DNA of 64,000 nt from positions 1-64,000 of the forward strand of contig DASTPT010000032.1 of NCBI GenBank assembly GCA_035762085.1. Direction: 5' to 3'. Shown here piece by piece: positions 29,047-37,189 of the stretch. Source of the stretch: HRBIN12 sp035762085 (lineage in GTDB: Bacteria; Actinomycetota; UBA4738; HRBIN12). Position numbers and translations under genes: made by a program. Under the pieces are notes generated by a model. The model ran no database searches and was not told the DNA's origin. It saw only the letters and a program-made list of their open reading frames with translations. How positions within the stretch are numbered: the first letter of the stretch is position 1; every line of letters begins with the position of its first letter.

Positions 29047-29323
29047 CGCTCCGAGCAGCCGGAGCGGCTGAGTCAGGGAACCGACGCGGGGACCCCTGGG
29101 AAAGCCGTAAGGCCGACTGGGCGCACCTGGTCGTACGGTTGGGAAGGCCAACTAGCTGTGCGGGCGGGGAGGCTCGGAAGGCCCCAAAGCCCAACGAAAG
29201 GGTCTACCGCCAGGAAACCAAGACAGCTGCCTGAGGTTGCTCGGAGCACCTGAGCCCGAGGGGCTGAGGGTGACCGGAGGCTTCGGCTTCCGGTGAGCCC
29301 GAGGTCCCTCGGGTTCTTCCTTT
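29047..29323 (+). ncRNA. Unassigned structured RNA, about 275 nt
   Basis: Bounded by a strong promoter and an intrinsic terminator, with no open reading frame that looks coding. Helices visible: CGCTCCG/CGGAGCG at the 5' end; GTTGG/CCAAC at 29138-29152; a long-range helix AGCTGT (29154-29159) with ACAGCT (29223-29228), extended by GGCGG (29163-29167) with CCGCC (29207-29211); and a 9-bp hairpin ACCGGAGGC-TTCG-GCTTCCGGT at 29273-29294 with a cUUCGg tetraloop. I do not see the conserved cores of RNase P RNA, tmRNA or SRP RNA, nor a riboswitch I know. Size and promoter suggest an abundant housekeeping-type RNA such as a 6S or Ms1-like RNA; that is inference. The downstream TetR gene has its own start signal beyond the terminator. 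Confidence 0.7.
29295..29323 (+). terminator. Intrinsic terminator of the structured RNA
   Basis: GAGCCCGA paired with TCGGGTTC around a GGTCCC loop, followed by the pyrimidine run TTCTTCCTTT. It is the only clear stem plus U-rich tract I noticed in the window. Confidence 0.8.
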
Positions 29324-29402
29324 CCCCAGCGTCTTTCCGGCGTCCATCCGCCCCCTCGTCGCTCAGTGACGGTCGCGCTTGTTCCACGGGCGGAGGAGCC
29401 GG

Positions 29403-29408
29403 TACGGT
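29403..29408 (+). promoter_or_regulatory. -10 element TACGGT of the TetR-family gene
   Basis: TACGGT followed by 8 nt and the GTG at 29417; near-leaderless start. Confidence 0.45.
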
Positions 29409-29416
29409 TCCGTGTC

Positions 29417-30049
29417 GTGACCACCCCGGACGAGACCCACGCGAAACACGACCTGATCGTCGAGGTGGCGATGCGGCACTTCGCCGATCACGGCTACCGC
29501 GGCGCCCGCGTCGAGGACATCGCCGCCGAGGTGGGGGTCGCGAAGGGGACCGTGTTCCTGCATTTCGGCAACAAGGAGGGGCTGTTCCTCGCGGCCTACG
29601 AGCGGGCGGTCCGGGAGCTGCCGTCGTGGCTCGAGGCGCCGCCCGAGGTCGTCGACCAGGGGTTCTGGGCCGTCCTCGACTACTGGATCGAGGAGACGGA
29701 GGAGTTCCTCGAGGAGGCCTGGGTCCCGAACCGGGTCGCGATGATCGGCCGTTACGACACGGGGCTCGGGCTCCGCCGCCCGATCGACCGGTTCATGCGA
29801 GCCGAGGACCCGTACGGCACGCTCGAGTTCGTGGAGTTCGGCGTCCGCCGTGGCGAGGTCCGCGACGACGTCGACGTCGAGATGACCGCGTCCATGCTCG
29901 ACTGGGTCGCCGAGCGCTTCCAGGACGCGCTCGGCAGCGAGGAGCTCGATCCGGGTCTGGTGCACCGCAAGCCGTTCCGCGCGGACCGGCGCGAGGAGCG
30001 GATCCGGGAGTTCATCGAGGTCCTGCGCACCGGCATCGCGGCCCGCTGA
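29417..30049 (+). CDS. TetR-family transcriptional regulator
   Basis: 210 residues. N-terminal HTH: HDLIVEVAMRHFADHGYRG, VEDIAAEVGVAKGTVFLHFG and NKEGLFLAAYERAV, the standard TetR recognition region. The C-terminal ligand domain is acidic and aromatic (FWAVLDYWIEETEEFLEEAW) and is not recognisable. It lies 60 bp upstream of proline dehydrogenase in the same direction, so regulation of proline catabolism is a reasonable guess but nothing in the sequence proves it. The start at the GTG rather than an ATG 17 codons upstream follows from the -10 position. Confidence 0.88.
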   Translation: MTTPDETHAKHDLIVEVAMRHFADHGYRGARVEDIAAEVGVAKGTVFLHFGNKEGLFLAAYERAVRELPSWLEAPPEVVDQGFWAVLDYWIEETEEFLEEAWVPNRVAMIGRYDTGLGLRRPIDRFMRAEDPYGTLEFVEFGVRRGEVRDDVDVEMTASMLDWVAERFQDALGSEELDPGLVHRKPFRADRREERIREFIEVLRTGIAAR

Positions 30050-30097
30050 CCCGCCCACGGCCGGACGAACGACCCGGCCGCGCATACGCCGCCCTGC

Positions 30098-30103
30098 TAC
30101 GGT
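30098..30103 (+). promoter_or_regulatory. -10 element TACGGT, leaderless proline dehydrogenase start
   Basis: TACGGT followed by 6 nt and the GTG at 30110. Confidence 0.6.
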
Positions 30104-30109
30104 CGAGCC

Positions 30110-31036
30110 GTGAACGGTCCGCTCCTACGCGGTCCCGTCCTGCGGCTCACCGAGGCCGGCTGGTTCCGGCGTCTCGTGACCGGCCCCCTCGGGCGGCCGG
30201 TGGTGGCCCGGTTCGTGGCCGGCGAGCACCTCGACGACGCGATCCGTGTGGCCAAGGCGCTCGACGGCCAGAAGATCTCGACGATCCTGGATCATCTGGG
30301 CGAGAACGTCACCGCCCCCGAGCACGCGGTGGAGGCAGTGGCGGCGTACGTCCGCGCGCTCGATCGGATCCGCGTGGAGCCGTTCCTGGACCTCACGGTC
30401 TCGGTCAAGCTCACGCAGCTCGGGCTGGACTTCTCGCACGAGCTGTGCGTGGCGAACATGGAACGCGTGCTCCATGCCGCGTCCGAGGTCGGCACGCTCG
30501 TGATGATCGACATGGAATCGAGCGCCTACGTGGACCGAACGCTCCGCGTGTTCCGCGAGCTCCGCGGCAGGCACGACCGTGTGGGCGTGGCGCTCCAGAC
30601 GTGCCTGCGACGGACGGCTCGAGACGTCGATGAGCTGCCCGAGGGGTCCGTGATCCGGATCGTGAAGGGCGCGTACCTCGAGCCGCCCGAGGTCGCGTTC
30701 ACCAGCCGCCGGGAGGTGGACGTGAGCTTCGCGAACCTGACCGCGACGCTCCTCGCACGCGGTCACGTCGTGCACGTCGCGACGCACGACCCCGCGCTGC
30801 TGGACGGCACGGTCGCGTACGTGCACCGACGGAACATCCCCTGGACGCAGGTCGAGTTCCAGATGCTGTACGGGATCCGCCGCGACATGCAGAACCGACT
30901 GGCGAACGACGGCTACCCCGTCCGCGTCTACGTGCCCTACGGGACCGAGTGGTACCCGTACCTGACTCGACGGATGGCGGAGCGCCCTGCGAACATATGG
31001 TTCTTCGCCTCGAACCTGGTCAGGTTCGGGCGCTGA
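30110..31036 (+). CDS. Proline dehydrogenase (monofunctional PRODH)
   Basis: 308 residues, typical of the short PutB/FadM-type PRODH. FAD-dependent oxidation of proline to 1-pyrroline-5-carboxylate, passing electrons to the quinone pool. Barrel motifs: FLDLTVSVKLTQLGLDFSHE (Lys and Asp/Glu near the flavin), MIDMESSAYVDRTLRVF, VALQTCLRRTARDVDELPEG, RIVKGAYLEPPE, and the substrate-binding VYVPYGTEWYPYLTRRMAER (Y..R.R). No membrane span. With the P5C dehydrogenase at 33042 it gives the full path proline to glutamate; ProC, the reverse biosynthetic enzyme, lies between them. Confidence 0.93.
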   Translation: MNGPLLRGPVLRLTEAGWFRRLVTGPLGRPVVARFVAGEHLDDAIRVAKALDGQKISTILDHLGENVTAPEHAVEAVAAYVRALDRIRVEPFLDLTVSVKLTQLGLDFSHELCVANMERVLHAASEVGTLVMIDMESSAYVDRTLRVFRELRGRHDRVGVALQTCLRRTARDVDELPEGSVIRIVKGAYLEPPEVAFTSRREVDVSFANLTATLLARGHVVHVATHDPALLDGTVAYVHRRNIPWTQVEFQMLYGIRRDMQNRLANDGYPVRVYVPYGTEWYPYLTRRMAERPANIWFFASNLVRFGR

Positions 31037-31069
31037 CGTCGACGGCACACGGACGGGGGGACCAGGCGG

Positions 31070-31903
31070 ATGACGGCACGCACGGTGGCGTTCCTCGGCG
31101 GGGGGCGGATGGGCGAGGCGCTCGTCTCGGGGCTGATCCGCTCCGGCGGCAGGAGCGCCGACCAGATCGTGATCACCTGCCGGCGGGACGAGCGCGCGCT
31201 GGAGCTGAAGGACCGGTACGGCGTGACGGCCACGCTCTCGAACCCGGAGGCCGTCGACTGGGCGCAGACGCTCGTGCTGACCGTGAAGCCCCAGGACATG
31301 CAGACCCTGCTCGAGCAGATCGCGGGGAGCGTCCACCCGGGGCAGACGGTCATCAGCTTCGCGGCCGGGATCCGAACGTCCTTCGTGGAGCGGCACCTGC
31401 CCGCGGGCATCCCCGTCGTCCGCGTGATGTCGAACGTCGCCGTGCTCGTCGACGAGGCGATGTCGGTCGTGTCGGCCGGCTCGCACGCCGACGAGGCGCA
31501 CCTCGAGGTGGCCGAGGAGCTCCTACGCTACGTGGGGCGGGTCATCAGACTGACGGAGGCCCACCAGGACGCGATCACCGCGACGAGCGGCTCCGGGCCC
31601 GCGTACTTCTTCCTGCTCGCGGAGGCGATGATCGAGGCCTGCATCCTGCTCGGCCTGTCCCGCGACGTCGCGACCGAGCTGATCATCCAGACGATGCTCG
31701 GCTCTGCGAAGATGCTCCGCGACACGGGCAGGCACCCCGTCGAGCTCCGTGAGATGGTGACCTCGCCCGGTGGGACGACGATCGCCGCGATCCGCCACCT
31801 GGAGGAGGCCGGTGTTCGGGCCGCCTTCCTGAACGCGATCGACGCCGCTCGGCACCGGAGCGCCGAGCTCGCGCAGGGCGGCGAGGACGAGGAACGCGAG
31901 TAG
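31070..31903 (+). CDS. proC: Pyrroline-5-carboxylate reductase
   Basis: 277 residues. NADPH-dependent last step of proline synthesis. N-terminal Rossmann FLGGGRMGEALVSGLI; middle VLTVKPQDMQTLLEQIA; C-terminal dimerisation domain with TATSGSGPAYFFLLAEAMIE and MVTSPGGTTIAAIRHLEEAG, both strongly diagnostic. The start follows a weak purine tract (GGGGGG, 34 bp after the PRODH stop). A 40-codon basic gene follows by 23 bp. Having ProC inside a proline-degradation cluster could allow futile cycling unless the two are regulated separately. Confidence 0.95.
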   Translation: MTARTVAFLGGGRMGEALVSGLIRSGGRSADQIVITCRRDERALELKDRYGVTATLSNPEAVDWAQTLVLTVKPQDMQTLLEQIAGSVHPGQTVISFAAGIRTSFVERHLPAGIPVVRVMSNVAVLVDEAMSVVSAGSHADEAHLEVAEELLRYVGRVIRLTEAHQDAITATSGSGPAYFFLLAEAMIEACILLGLSRDVATELIIQTMLGSAKMLRDTGRHPVELREMVTSPGGTTIAAIRHLEEAGVRAAFLNAIDAARHRSAELAQGGEDEERE

Positions 31904-31926
31904 CGGACGAGGGAAGGACCGACGGG

Positions 31927-32049
31927 ATGGGACGAGGAGACCGGGCGCGGGTCCGCTGGGCGCACGACCGCGAGCGGAAGAAGAAGCAGGCCGACAAGCG
32001 GAAGGCGGAGCGGCGCGCCGCGGAGCGTAAGGCTGCGGCGAAGAAGTAG
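31927..32049 (+). CDS. 40-residue Lys/Arg-rich protein
   Basis: Sequence begins MGRGDRARVRWAHDRERKKK and ends AAERKAAAKK; about half the residues are Lys or Arg, the rest mostly Ala, Glu and Asp, consistent with one long helix binding RNA or ribosomes. Shine-Dalgarno GGAAGGA lies 8 nt before the ATG, and it follows proC by 23 bp, so translation is plausible. In mycobacteria the bS22 gene lies close downstream of proC; this peptide is not bS22, which is found at 46177, but occupies a comparable place. Family unknown. Confidence 0.6.
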   Translation: MGRGDRARVRWAHDRERKKKQADKRKAERRAAERKAAAKK

Positions 32050-32073
32050 CCGCCTCCGCGACGGGCGACCCCT

Positions 32074-32886
32074 TCAATGGCCGGGGCGCGACCCCGGCCT
32101 CGCCGTGTCCGGACGCCCCAGCCGGACCCGGAGCACGCCGATGCCCTCGGCCTCGACCTCGACCCGCACGCCCGGCCACAGCCGCTGGTCGAAGCGCTCG
32201 AGCTCGAACGGCCCCGACGCGAACGCCTCGCCCGCGGCGAGCCGCTCCTGCCGGGAGGCGGCCGCCACGTCCGCCAGGAGCGTCCGGGCGGTCCCATTGA
32301 GGTTGCCCTTGGCCCACTCCTTGCCATCGACCCGGACCGTCACGTACGCGGTCTGCGGGTCCAGCTCGTCGGGCGTGACCACGCTCGGACCGAGGGCGAC
32401 GGGCGCCCCGCTCGACGTGGGCGCGGGATCGCCGGTGCCGACGTGCGTGAGGAAGTCCCCGACGAGCGTGTAGCCGAAGACCACGCTCGGAACGTCCTCG
32501 CGACCGAGCGGGTCGCGGACGGGGCGGCGCAGGATCGCCGCGATCTTCGGTCGGAACTCCAGCCACCCGGCGCCGGCGGGCCACGGCAGGGTCTCGTCGG
32601 GACCGGCGACGGGCCTGGCCCCCTCGTCGGCGTCCGCCGACCGGAGCGCGGTGGGCAGCAGCGGTGCCAGCAGGCGCGCGCGCTCGACCACGGCGAGGTC
32701 GGCGTCCTCGCGCTCGAGGGCGGCGCGGGCGACGTCGAAGACGGTGCCTCCGTTGCTCACGACCAGACGCTCCATCGTGGTCGGGTACGCGGGGTGCCCG
32801 ATCAGGTCGGGCAGGTCCACGACCCGATCCTCGAGGAGCGCCCCCAGTCGCCGGTGCCCCCTCCGGTCGTAGGTCACGAGCCTCAA
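32074..32886 (-). CDS. Fumarylacetoacetate hydrolase-family protein, divergent
   Basis: 270 residues. FAH-superfamily features: N-terminal MRLVTYDRRGHRRLGALLED, the VVDLPDLIGHP strand-turn, a VVFGYTLVGDFLTH block where typical members have GYT.(A/G)ND.S.RD, and the C-terminal VRVEVEAEGIGVLRVRLG. Usual members hydrolyse or decarboxylate beta-diketo acids with a Glu/Glu/Asp-bound Mg. Here the metal site looks incomplete (GDFLTH in place of NDVSARD), so activity may be changed or lost. A TTG start is chosen because it gives exactly the family N-terminus MRLVTYD and lies 9 nt behind TACCAT (32901-32896); GTG at 32877 is the alternative. It is divergent from the P5C dehydrogenase gene. Confidence 0.72.
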   Translation of the reverse strand: MRLVTYDRRGHRRLGALLEDRVVDLPDLIGHPAYPTTMERLVVSNGGTVFDVARAALEREDADLAVVERARLLAPLLPTALRSADADEGARPVAGPDETLPWPAGAGWLEFRPKIAAILRRPVRDPLGREDVPSVVFGYTLVGDFLTHVGTGDPAPTSSGAPVALGPSVVTPDELDPQTAYVTVRVDGKEWAKGNLNGTARTLLADVAAASRQERLAAGEAFASGPFELERFDQRLWPGVRVEVEAEGIGVLRVRLGRPDTARPGSRPGH

Positions 32887-33041
32887 GGGAACCCGATGGT
32901 ACGCCCGCCGAACCCCCGAATCTCGATATCCGCGGGTCAGTTGGCCCGGGACCACCCCGGCCGTCCGACTTGGGAGGACCGCGGGGCCCCGGCTACGATG
33001 AGGGCTGGTCAGAGCGCTTGTTCGGGAAGGGGGAGGCGACC

Positions 33042-34607
33042 ATGGCAGATCAGGGCTTCCGCATCACCTACGCCACCATGTCGGCCGACAACGAGGAGTT
33101 GCACAAGCTCTACGACCAGGGCGTCGAGATCGCGACCTCGTGGCTCGGCCAGAAGCACCCGCTGTACGTGAACGGCGAGGCTCGCGAGGGCAGCGGCCAC
33201 AAGGAGGCCCGCTCGCCGATCGACGGCCGGGTGATCGGCGAGTTCGCCCAGGGCACGCGCGAGGACGTCCGCGACGCGGTCGCCGCGGCCCGGGCGGCCT
33301 TCCCCGAGTGGGCCAACCGTCCGTGGCAGGAGCGGGTGGCCATCATGCGCAAGGCCGCGGACATCATGAGCGAGCAGCGCAACGAGCTCTCGGCCCTGAT
33401 GGCGATGGAGGTCGGCAAGAACCGGCTGGAGGCGCTCGGCGACGTCGAGGAGTCGGCCGACCTGATCCGCTGGAACGCGAACGAGGTCGAGCGCAACGAC
33501 GGCTTCAGCAAGCCGATGCAGTCGCTGGGCTCGCCGGGCGAGTACTACGACGTGCTGCGGCCGTTCGGCGTGTGGGCCGTCATCAGCCCGTTCAACTTCC
33601 CGATGGCCCTTGCCGCCGGCCCGTCGAGCGCGGCGCTCGTGGCCGGCAACTGCGTCGTCTTCAAGCCGGCACACCTCGGCGTGTTCACCGGCCTGAAGCT
33701 GTACGAGATCTACATGGCCGCCGGCGTCCCGACGGGCGTCTTCCACTACCTGTCCGGCCCCGGCAGCGTGATCGGCGACGCGATCGTGAACCACCCGGAC
33801 GTCGCCGGGATCACGTTCACGGGCTCGTACGAGGTCGGGATGGGGATCTACAAGGGCTTCGCGAAGGACTTCCCGAAGCCGGTCATCTGCGAGATGGGCG
33901 GGAAGAACCCGACGATCGTCAGCGACAAGGCCGACCTGGACAAGGCGACCGACGGCGTGATGCGCTCGGCGTTCGGGTTCGGCGGACAGAAGTGCTCGGC
34001 GAACTCGCGTGTGTACGTGCATCGCAGCGTGTACGACGGGTTCGTCCAGATGCTCAAGGAGAAGACCGAGAAGATCAAGGTCGGCAACCCGCTCGACAAG
34101 GACGTCTACCTGGGACCGGTCATCGATGAGAGCGCCCTCGAGACGTTCGAGGAGGCCGCCGCGGAGGCGAAGAAGAACGGGAGGATCGTTACGGGCGGTG
34201 AGCGCCTCACGGACGGCGAGTTCGCCCGGGGCAACTTCGTACAGCCCACGGTCGCCGAGGTGCCCGAGGACTCGTGGATCTGGAAGAAGGAGCTGTTCGT
34301 GCCGTTCGTGGTCGTGGCACCGTACGACGACCTCGACGACGCGATCGCCAAGTCGAACGCCACGGAGTATGGCCTCACGGCCGGCTTCTACAGCGAGGAC
34401 CGGGCCGAGATCGACCGGTGGCTGAACTCGATCGAGGCCGGCGTGGTCTACGTGAACCGGCGCGCCGGCGCCACGACGGGGGCGTGGCCCGGCGTCCAGC
34501 CGTTCGGCGGTTGGAAGGGCTCGGGCACGACCGGCAAGGCGGGCGGGGGACCCTACTACGTCCAGCAGTACCTCCGTGAGCAGTCGAGGACGGTGATCGA
34601 GGAGTGA
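33042..34607 (+). CDS. 1-Pyrroline-5-carboxylate dehydrogenase (ALDH family)
   Basis: 521 residues, the length of monofunctional P5C dehydrogenases (RocA/PruA). Oxidises glutamate semialdehyde to glutamate with NAD+. Active-site blocks: general-base Glu in VICEMGGKNPTIV and the nucleophile Cys in FGFGGQKCSANSRVYVH; cofactor site SPFNFPMALAAGPSSAAL and FTGSYEVG; C-terminal QPFGGWKGSGTTGKAGG. GQKCSA.SR is characteristic of the P5CDH subgroup. Shine-Dalgarno GGGAGG lies 7 nt before the ATG; TACGAT at 32993-32998 is the likely -10, giving a leader of about 37 nt. The next gene overlaps it by 4 nt. Confidence 0.93.
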   Translation: MADQGFRITYATMSADNEELHKLYDQGVEIATSWLGQKHPLYVNGEAREGSGHKEARSPIDGRVIGEFAQGTREDVRDAVAAARAAFPEWANRPWQERVAIMRKAADIMSEQRNELSALMAMEVGKNRLEALGDVEESADLIRWNANEVERNDGFSKPMQSLGSPGEYYDVLRPFGVWAVISPFNFPMALAAGPSSAALVAGNCVVFKPAHLGVFTGLKLYEIYMAAGVPTGVFHYLSGPGSVIGDAIVNHPDVAGITFTGSYEVGMGIYKGFAKDFPKPVICEMGGKNPTIVSDKADLDKATDGVMRSAFGFGGQKCSANSRVYVHRSVYDGFVQMLKEKTEKIKVGNPLDKDVYLGPVIDESALETFEEAAAEAKKNGRIVTGGERLTDGEFARGNFVQPTVAEVPEDSWIWKKELFVPFVVVAPYDDLDDAIAKSNATEYGLTAGFYSEDRAEIDRWLNSIEAGVVYVNRRAGATTGAWPGVQPFGGWKGSGTTGKAGGGPYYVQQYLREQSRTVIEE

Positions 34608-35890
34608 GCACGCCCGCGTACGACGACCTGGCGAACGCCGCAGCACCGAACCTGGTCACCGAGGTCCCCGGCCCGAACGCCCGGGCGCGTGTCGAGCGGG
34701 ACCGGAGGTTCACGAGTCCCTCGCTCCCTCGGGCCTACGAGTTCGTCCCGAGGCGGGGCGCCGGCTCGGTCGTGGAGGACGTCGACGGCAACCTGTTCCT
34801 CGACCTGAACGCCGGCATCGCCGTCACCTCGACGGGGCACGCGCACCCGAAGGTCGTGGAGGCGATCCAGCGGCAGGCCGCGGAACTGATCCACTACTCG
34901 GCGAGCGACTTCTACCTGCCGATCTACTCGGACCTGTGCGAGGTGATGGACCGGATCGCGCCGATGAGCGGCCCGTCGAGGTCCTTCCTCACGAACTCCG
35001 GGACCGAGGCCGTCGAGGGCGCCCTGAAGCTCGCGCGGTACGCGACCGGCCGGCAGTACGCGATCTCGTTCTACGGCGCGTTCCACGGGCGGTCGTACGG
35101 CGCGATCTCGCTCGGTGCGAGCAAGGCGAAGTACCGGGCCCACTTCGGGCCGGTCGTCCCGAGCGTCTACCACTCGATCTACGGCGACTTCGAGTACATC
35201 GAGAAGGTGCTCTTCAAGCACATGGTCTACCCGGACGAGGTCGCCGCGATCTTCGTCGAGCCGGTGATGGGCGAGGGCGGGTACGTCATCCCGCCCGAGG
35301 GCTGGATGCGGTACCTCCGGGAACTCTGTGACGAGCACGGGATCCTCCTCGTCGCCGACGAGGTGCAGAGCGGCATGGGCCGGACCGGCAAGATGTGGGC
35401 GATCGAGCACTTCGGCGTGGAGCCGGACATCCTGCTCTCGGGCAAGGGGATCGCGAGCGGCATGCCGCTCGGTGCGATCGTGGCGCGCGAGCACCTGATG
35501 GGCTGGGAGCTCGGGGCGCACGGGTCCACATACGGGGGCAACCCGCTGTCCTGCGCGGCCGCGCTCGCGACGATCGAGCTGATCGAGGGCGGCCTGATGG
35601 AGGATGCGGTCCAGGTCGGCAACGTCCTGCTCGAGGGCCTGCGCGGCATGCAGGAGCGGTTCCCTGAGCTCATCGTGGACGTCCGCGGGCTGGCGCTGAT
35701 GATCGGCATCCAGTTCGCCGACGGCCGGCGCCGGACGGCGCTCGAGCACGCGGCGTTCAAGCGTGGGCTTCTCGCTCTCGGGTGCGGGGAGGACGTGATC
35801 CGCATGGCCCCGCCGCTCGTGTTCCGCGAGGACCAGGCCAAGACGGCGGTCGACGTGCTCGAGGAGGCCGTGGCCGAGGTCGCGGGGTAG
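34604..35890 (+). CDS. Class III aminotransferase (GABA/acetylornithine transaminase type)
   Basis: 428 residues. PLP enzyme with the class III pattern: FLTNSGTEAVEGALKLARYA, FYGAFHGRSYGAISL, IFVEPVMGEGGYVIPPEGWM, LLVADEVQSGMGRTGKMWAI and the Schiff-base Lys in ILLSGKGIASGMPLGAIVAR. This resembles 4-aminobutyrate or lysine-type omega-transaminases; the exact donor is not readable. It starts with GTG in the sequence GTGA shared with the stop of the P5C dehydrogenase, so the two are translationally coupled; the product of one (glutamate) may feed or be regenerated by the other. Confidence 0.9.
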   Translation: MSTPAYDDLANAAAPNLVTEVPGPNARARVERDRRFTSPSLPRAYEFVPRRGAGSVVEDVDGNLFLDLNAGIAVTSTGHAHPKVVEAIQRQAAELIHYSASDFYLPIYSDLCEVMDRIAPMSGPSRSFLTNSGTEAVEGALKLARYATGRQYAISFYGAFHGRSYGAISLGASKAKYRAHFGPVVPSVYHSIYGDFEYIEKVLFKHMVYPDEVAAIFVEPVMGEGGYVIPPEGWMRYLRELCDEHGILLVADEVQSGMGRTGKMWAIEHFGVEPDILLSGKGIASGMPLGAIVAREHLMGWELGAHGSTYGGNPLSCAAALATIELIEGGLMEDAVQVGNVLLEGLRGMQERFPELIVDVRGLALMIGIQFADGRRRTALEHAAFKRGLLALGCGEDVIRMAPPLVFREDQAKTAVDVLEEAVAEVAG

Positions 35891-35898
35891 GAGCCGCC

Positions 35899-36276
35899 GT
35901 GGCCTCGACGGTCGACGCGCTCACGTTCGACTGCGCCGACCCGCGCCGGCTCGCCGCGTTCTGGACCGAGGTCCTCGGCTACCGGATCGCCGACGTCGAC
36001 GAGGACGGCGCCGAGATCGTCGACCCTGCCGGCGGGGGCTGGCGTCTGCTGTTCCTCGTCGTGCCCGAGGGCAAGGCGGTCAAGAACCGCGTGCACCTGG
36101 ACCTGCGGCCGCCCGTGTCGATGGCCGCGGAGGTCGAGCGCGTGGTGGCGCTCGGCGCGACGGTGTACCGGTACGTCGAGGAGCACGGCAGCTTCTGGAC
36201 GGTGATGCGCGACCCCGAGGGCAACGAGTTCTGCGTCCTGCGGGGTCCCGAGGATGGGTGGTCGCCCGATGAGTGA
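35899..36276 (+). CDS. VOC/glyoxalase-like family protein
   Basis: 125 residues. One vicinal-oxygen-chelate domain: STVDALTFDCADPRRLAAFW, TEVLGYRI, then KNRVHLDLRPPVSMAAEVER and a terminal VMRDPEGNEFCVLRGP, the usual D.P.EGN.F.(V/L) end. The first metal ligand (His/Gln/Asp) is Asp or Cys in TFDCAD rather than His, and HLDL and EFCV supply the others, as in the actinobacterial glyoxalase-like subgroup of unknown substrate. The GTG start lies 8 nt after the previous stop; the gene overlaps the CoA-transferase start by 8 nt. Confidence 0.8.
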   Translation: MASTVDALTFDCADPRRLAAFWTEVLGYRIADVDEDGAEIVDPAGGGWRLLFLVVPEGKAVKNRVHLDLRPPVSMAAEVERVVALGATVYRYVEEHGSFWTVMRDPEGNEFCVLRGPEDGWSPDE

Positions 36277-37189
36277 CAAGGTGACGACGATGAAGGACGC
36301 CGTCGCGGAGCTGGTCCACGACGGCGACACGGTGGCGATCGAGGGGTTCACGCATCTGATCTGCTTCGCCGCCGGGCACGAGATCATCCGGCAGCGCAAG
36401 CGCGACCTGACGCTCGCGCGCATGACCCCGGACGTGATCTACGACCAGATGATCGGTGCGGGGGTGGCGAGGAAGCTGATCTTCTCGTGGCTCGGCAACC
36501 CCGGGGTCGGCTCGCTCCACGCCGTCCGGCGCCGGATCGAGGACCACGACCCCGAGCCGCTCGACGTCGAGGAGTACTCGCACTTCGGCATGGTGTGCCG
36601 GTACGTGGCCGGCGCCTCGAACCTGCCGTTCTTCCCGATCCGCTCGTACTACGAGAGCGACATCCCCAGCGTGAACCCGAACATCAAGACGATGGTCTCG
36701 CCCTACGAGGACGGGACCGAGGTGGCGGTCGTGCCCCCGCTGAGGCCGGACGTCACCGTGGTGGCGTGCCAGCGCGCGACGCAGGACGGCGACGCGCAGA
36801 TCTGGGGGCTCCTCGGGTGCCAGAAGGAGGCCGCGTTCGCGGCCGAGCGCGTGATCGTCGTGTGTGAGGAGATCGTGGAGGAGGCGGTGGTCCGGCGCGA
36901 CCCGAACCGAACGATCATCCCGGGGGTGGTCGTCGACGCGGTCGTCGAGCAGCCGTTCAGCTGCCACCCCTCGTTCGCGCAGGGCTACTACGACCGAGAC
37001 AACGCGTTCTACCTCAAGTGGGACCAGATCGCGCGCGAGCCAGAGAGCTTCGAGGCGTGGCTGAAGGAGTGGGTCTACGACCTGGAGAGCCACGCCCACT
37101 ACCTCGGGAAGATGGGCGCCGAGCACTGGGAGTCGCTGAAGCCCGAGCCCGCGATGTCGGGCGAGGTCGACTATGGGAGGTACGCATGA
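36269..37189 (+). CDS. CoA-transferase family I, subunit A
   Basis: 306 residues. Subunit alpha of a two-gene family I CoA-transferase (glutaconate/3-oxoacid/IpdAB-like). Visible: TTMKDAVAELVHDGDTVAIE, GFTHLICFAAGHEIIRQRKR, SWLGNPGVGSLHAVRRR, LPFFPIRSYYESDIPSVNP, then IWGLLGCQKEAAFAAERVIV. The substrate is uncertain; neighbours in amino-acid degradation point to a dicarboxylic or branched short-chain acid. The start MSDKVTT overlaps the VOC stop by 8 nt, and the stop overlaps subunit B (ATGA). Confidence 0.85.
   Translation: MSDKVTTMKDAVAELVHDGDTVAIEGFTHLICFAAGHEIIRQRKRDLTLARMTPDVIYDQMIGAGVARKLIFSWLGNPGVGSLHAVRRRIEDHDPEPLDVEEYSHFGMVCRYVAGASNLPFFPIRSYYESDIPSVNPNIKTMVSPYEDGTEVAVVPPLRPDVTVVACQRATQDGDAQIWGLLGCQKEAAFAAERVIVVCEEIVEEAVVRRDPNRTIIPGVVVDAVVEQPFSCHPSFAQGYYDRDNAFYLKWDQIAREPESFEAWLKEWVYDLESHAHYLGKMGAEHWESLKPEPAMSGEVDYGRYA

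Noticed and set aside
29047..29323. RNase P RNA, tmRNA, SRP RNA, T-box, cobalamin or c-di-AMP riboswitch
   Set aside because: None of their conserved core sequences is present (no GAGGAAAGTCC, no T-arm-like 3' end, no GGTCAGG..GGAAGG SRP loop, no T-box TGGnACCGCG), and the terminator separates it from the next gene.
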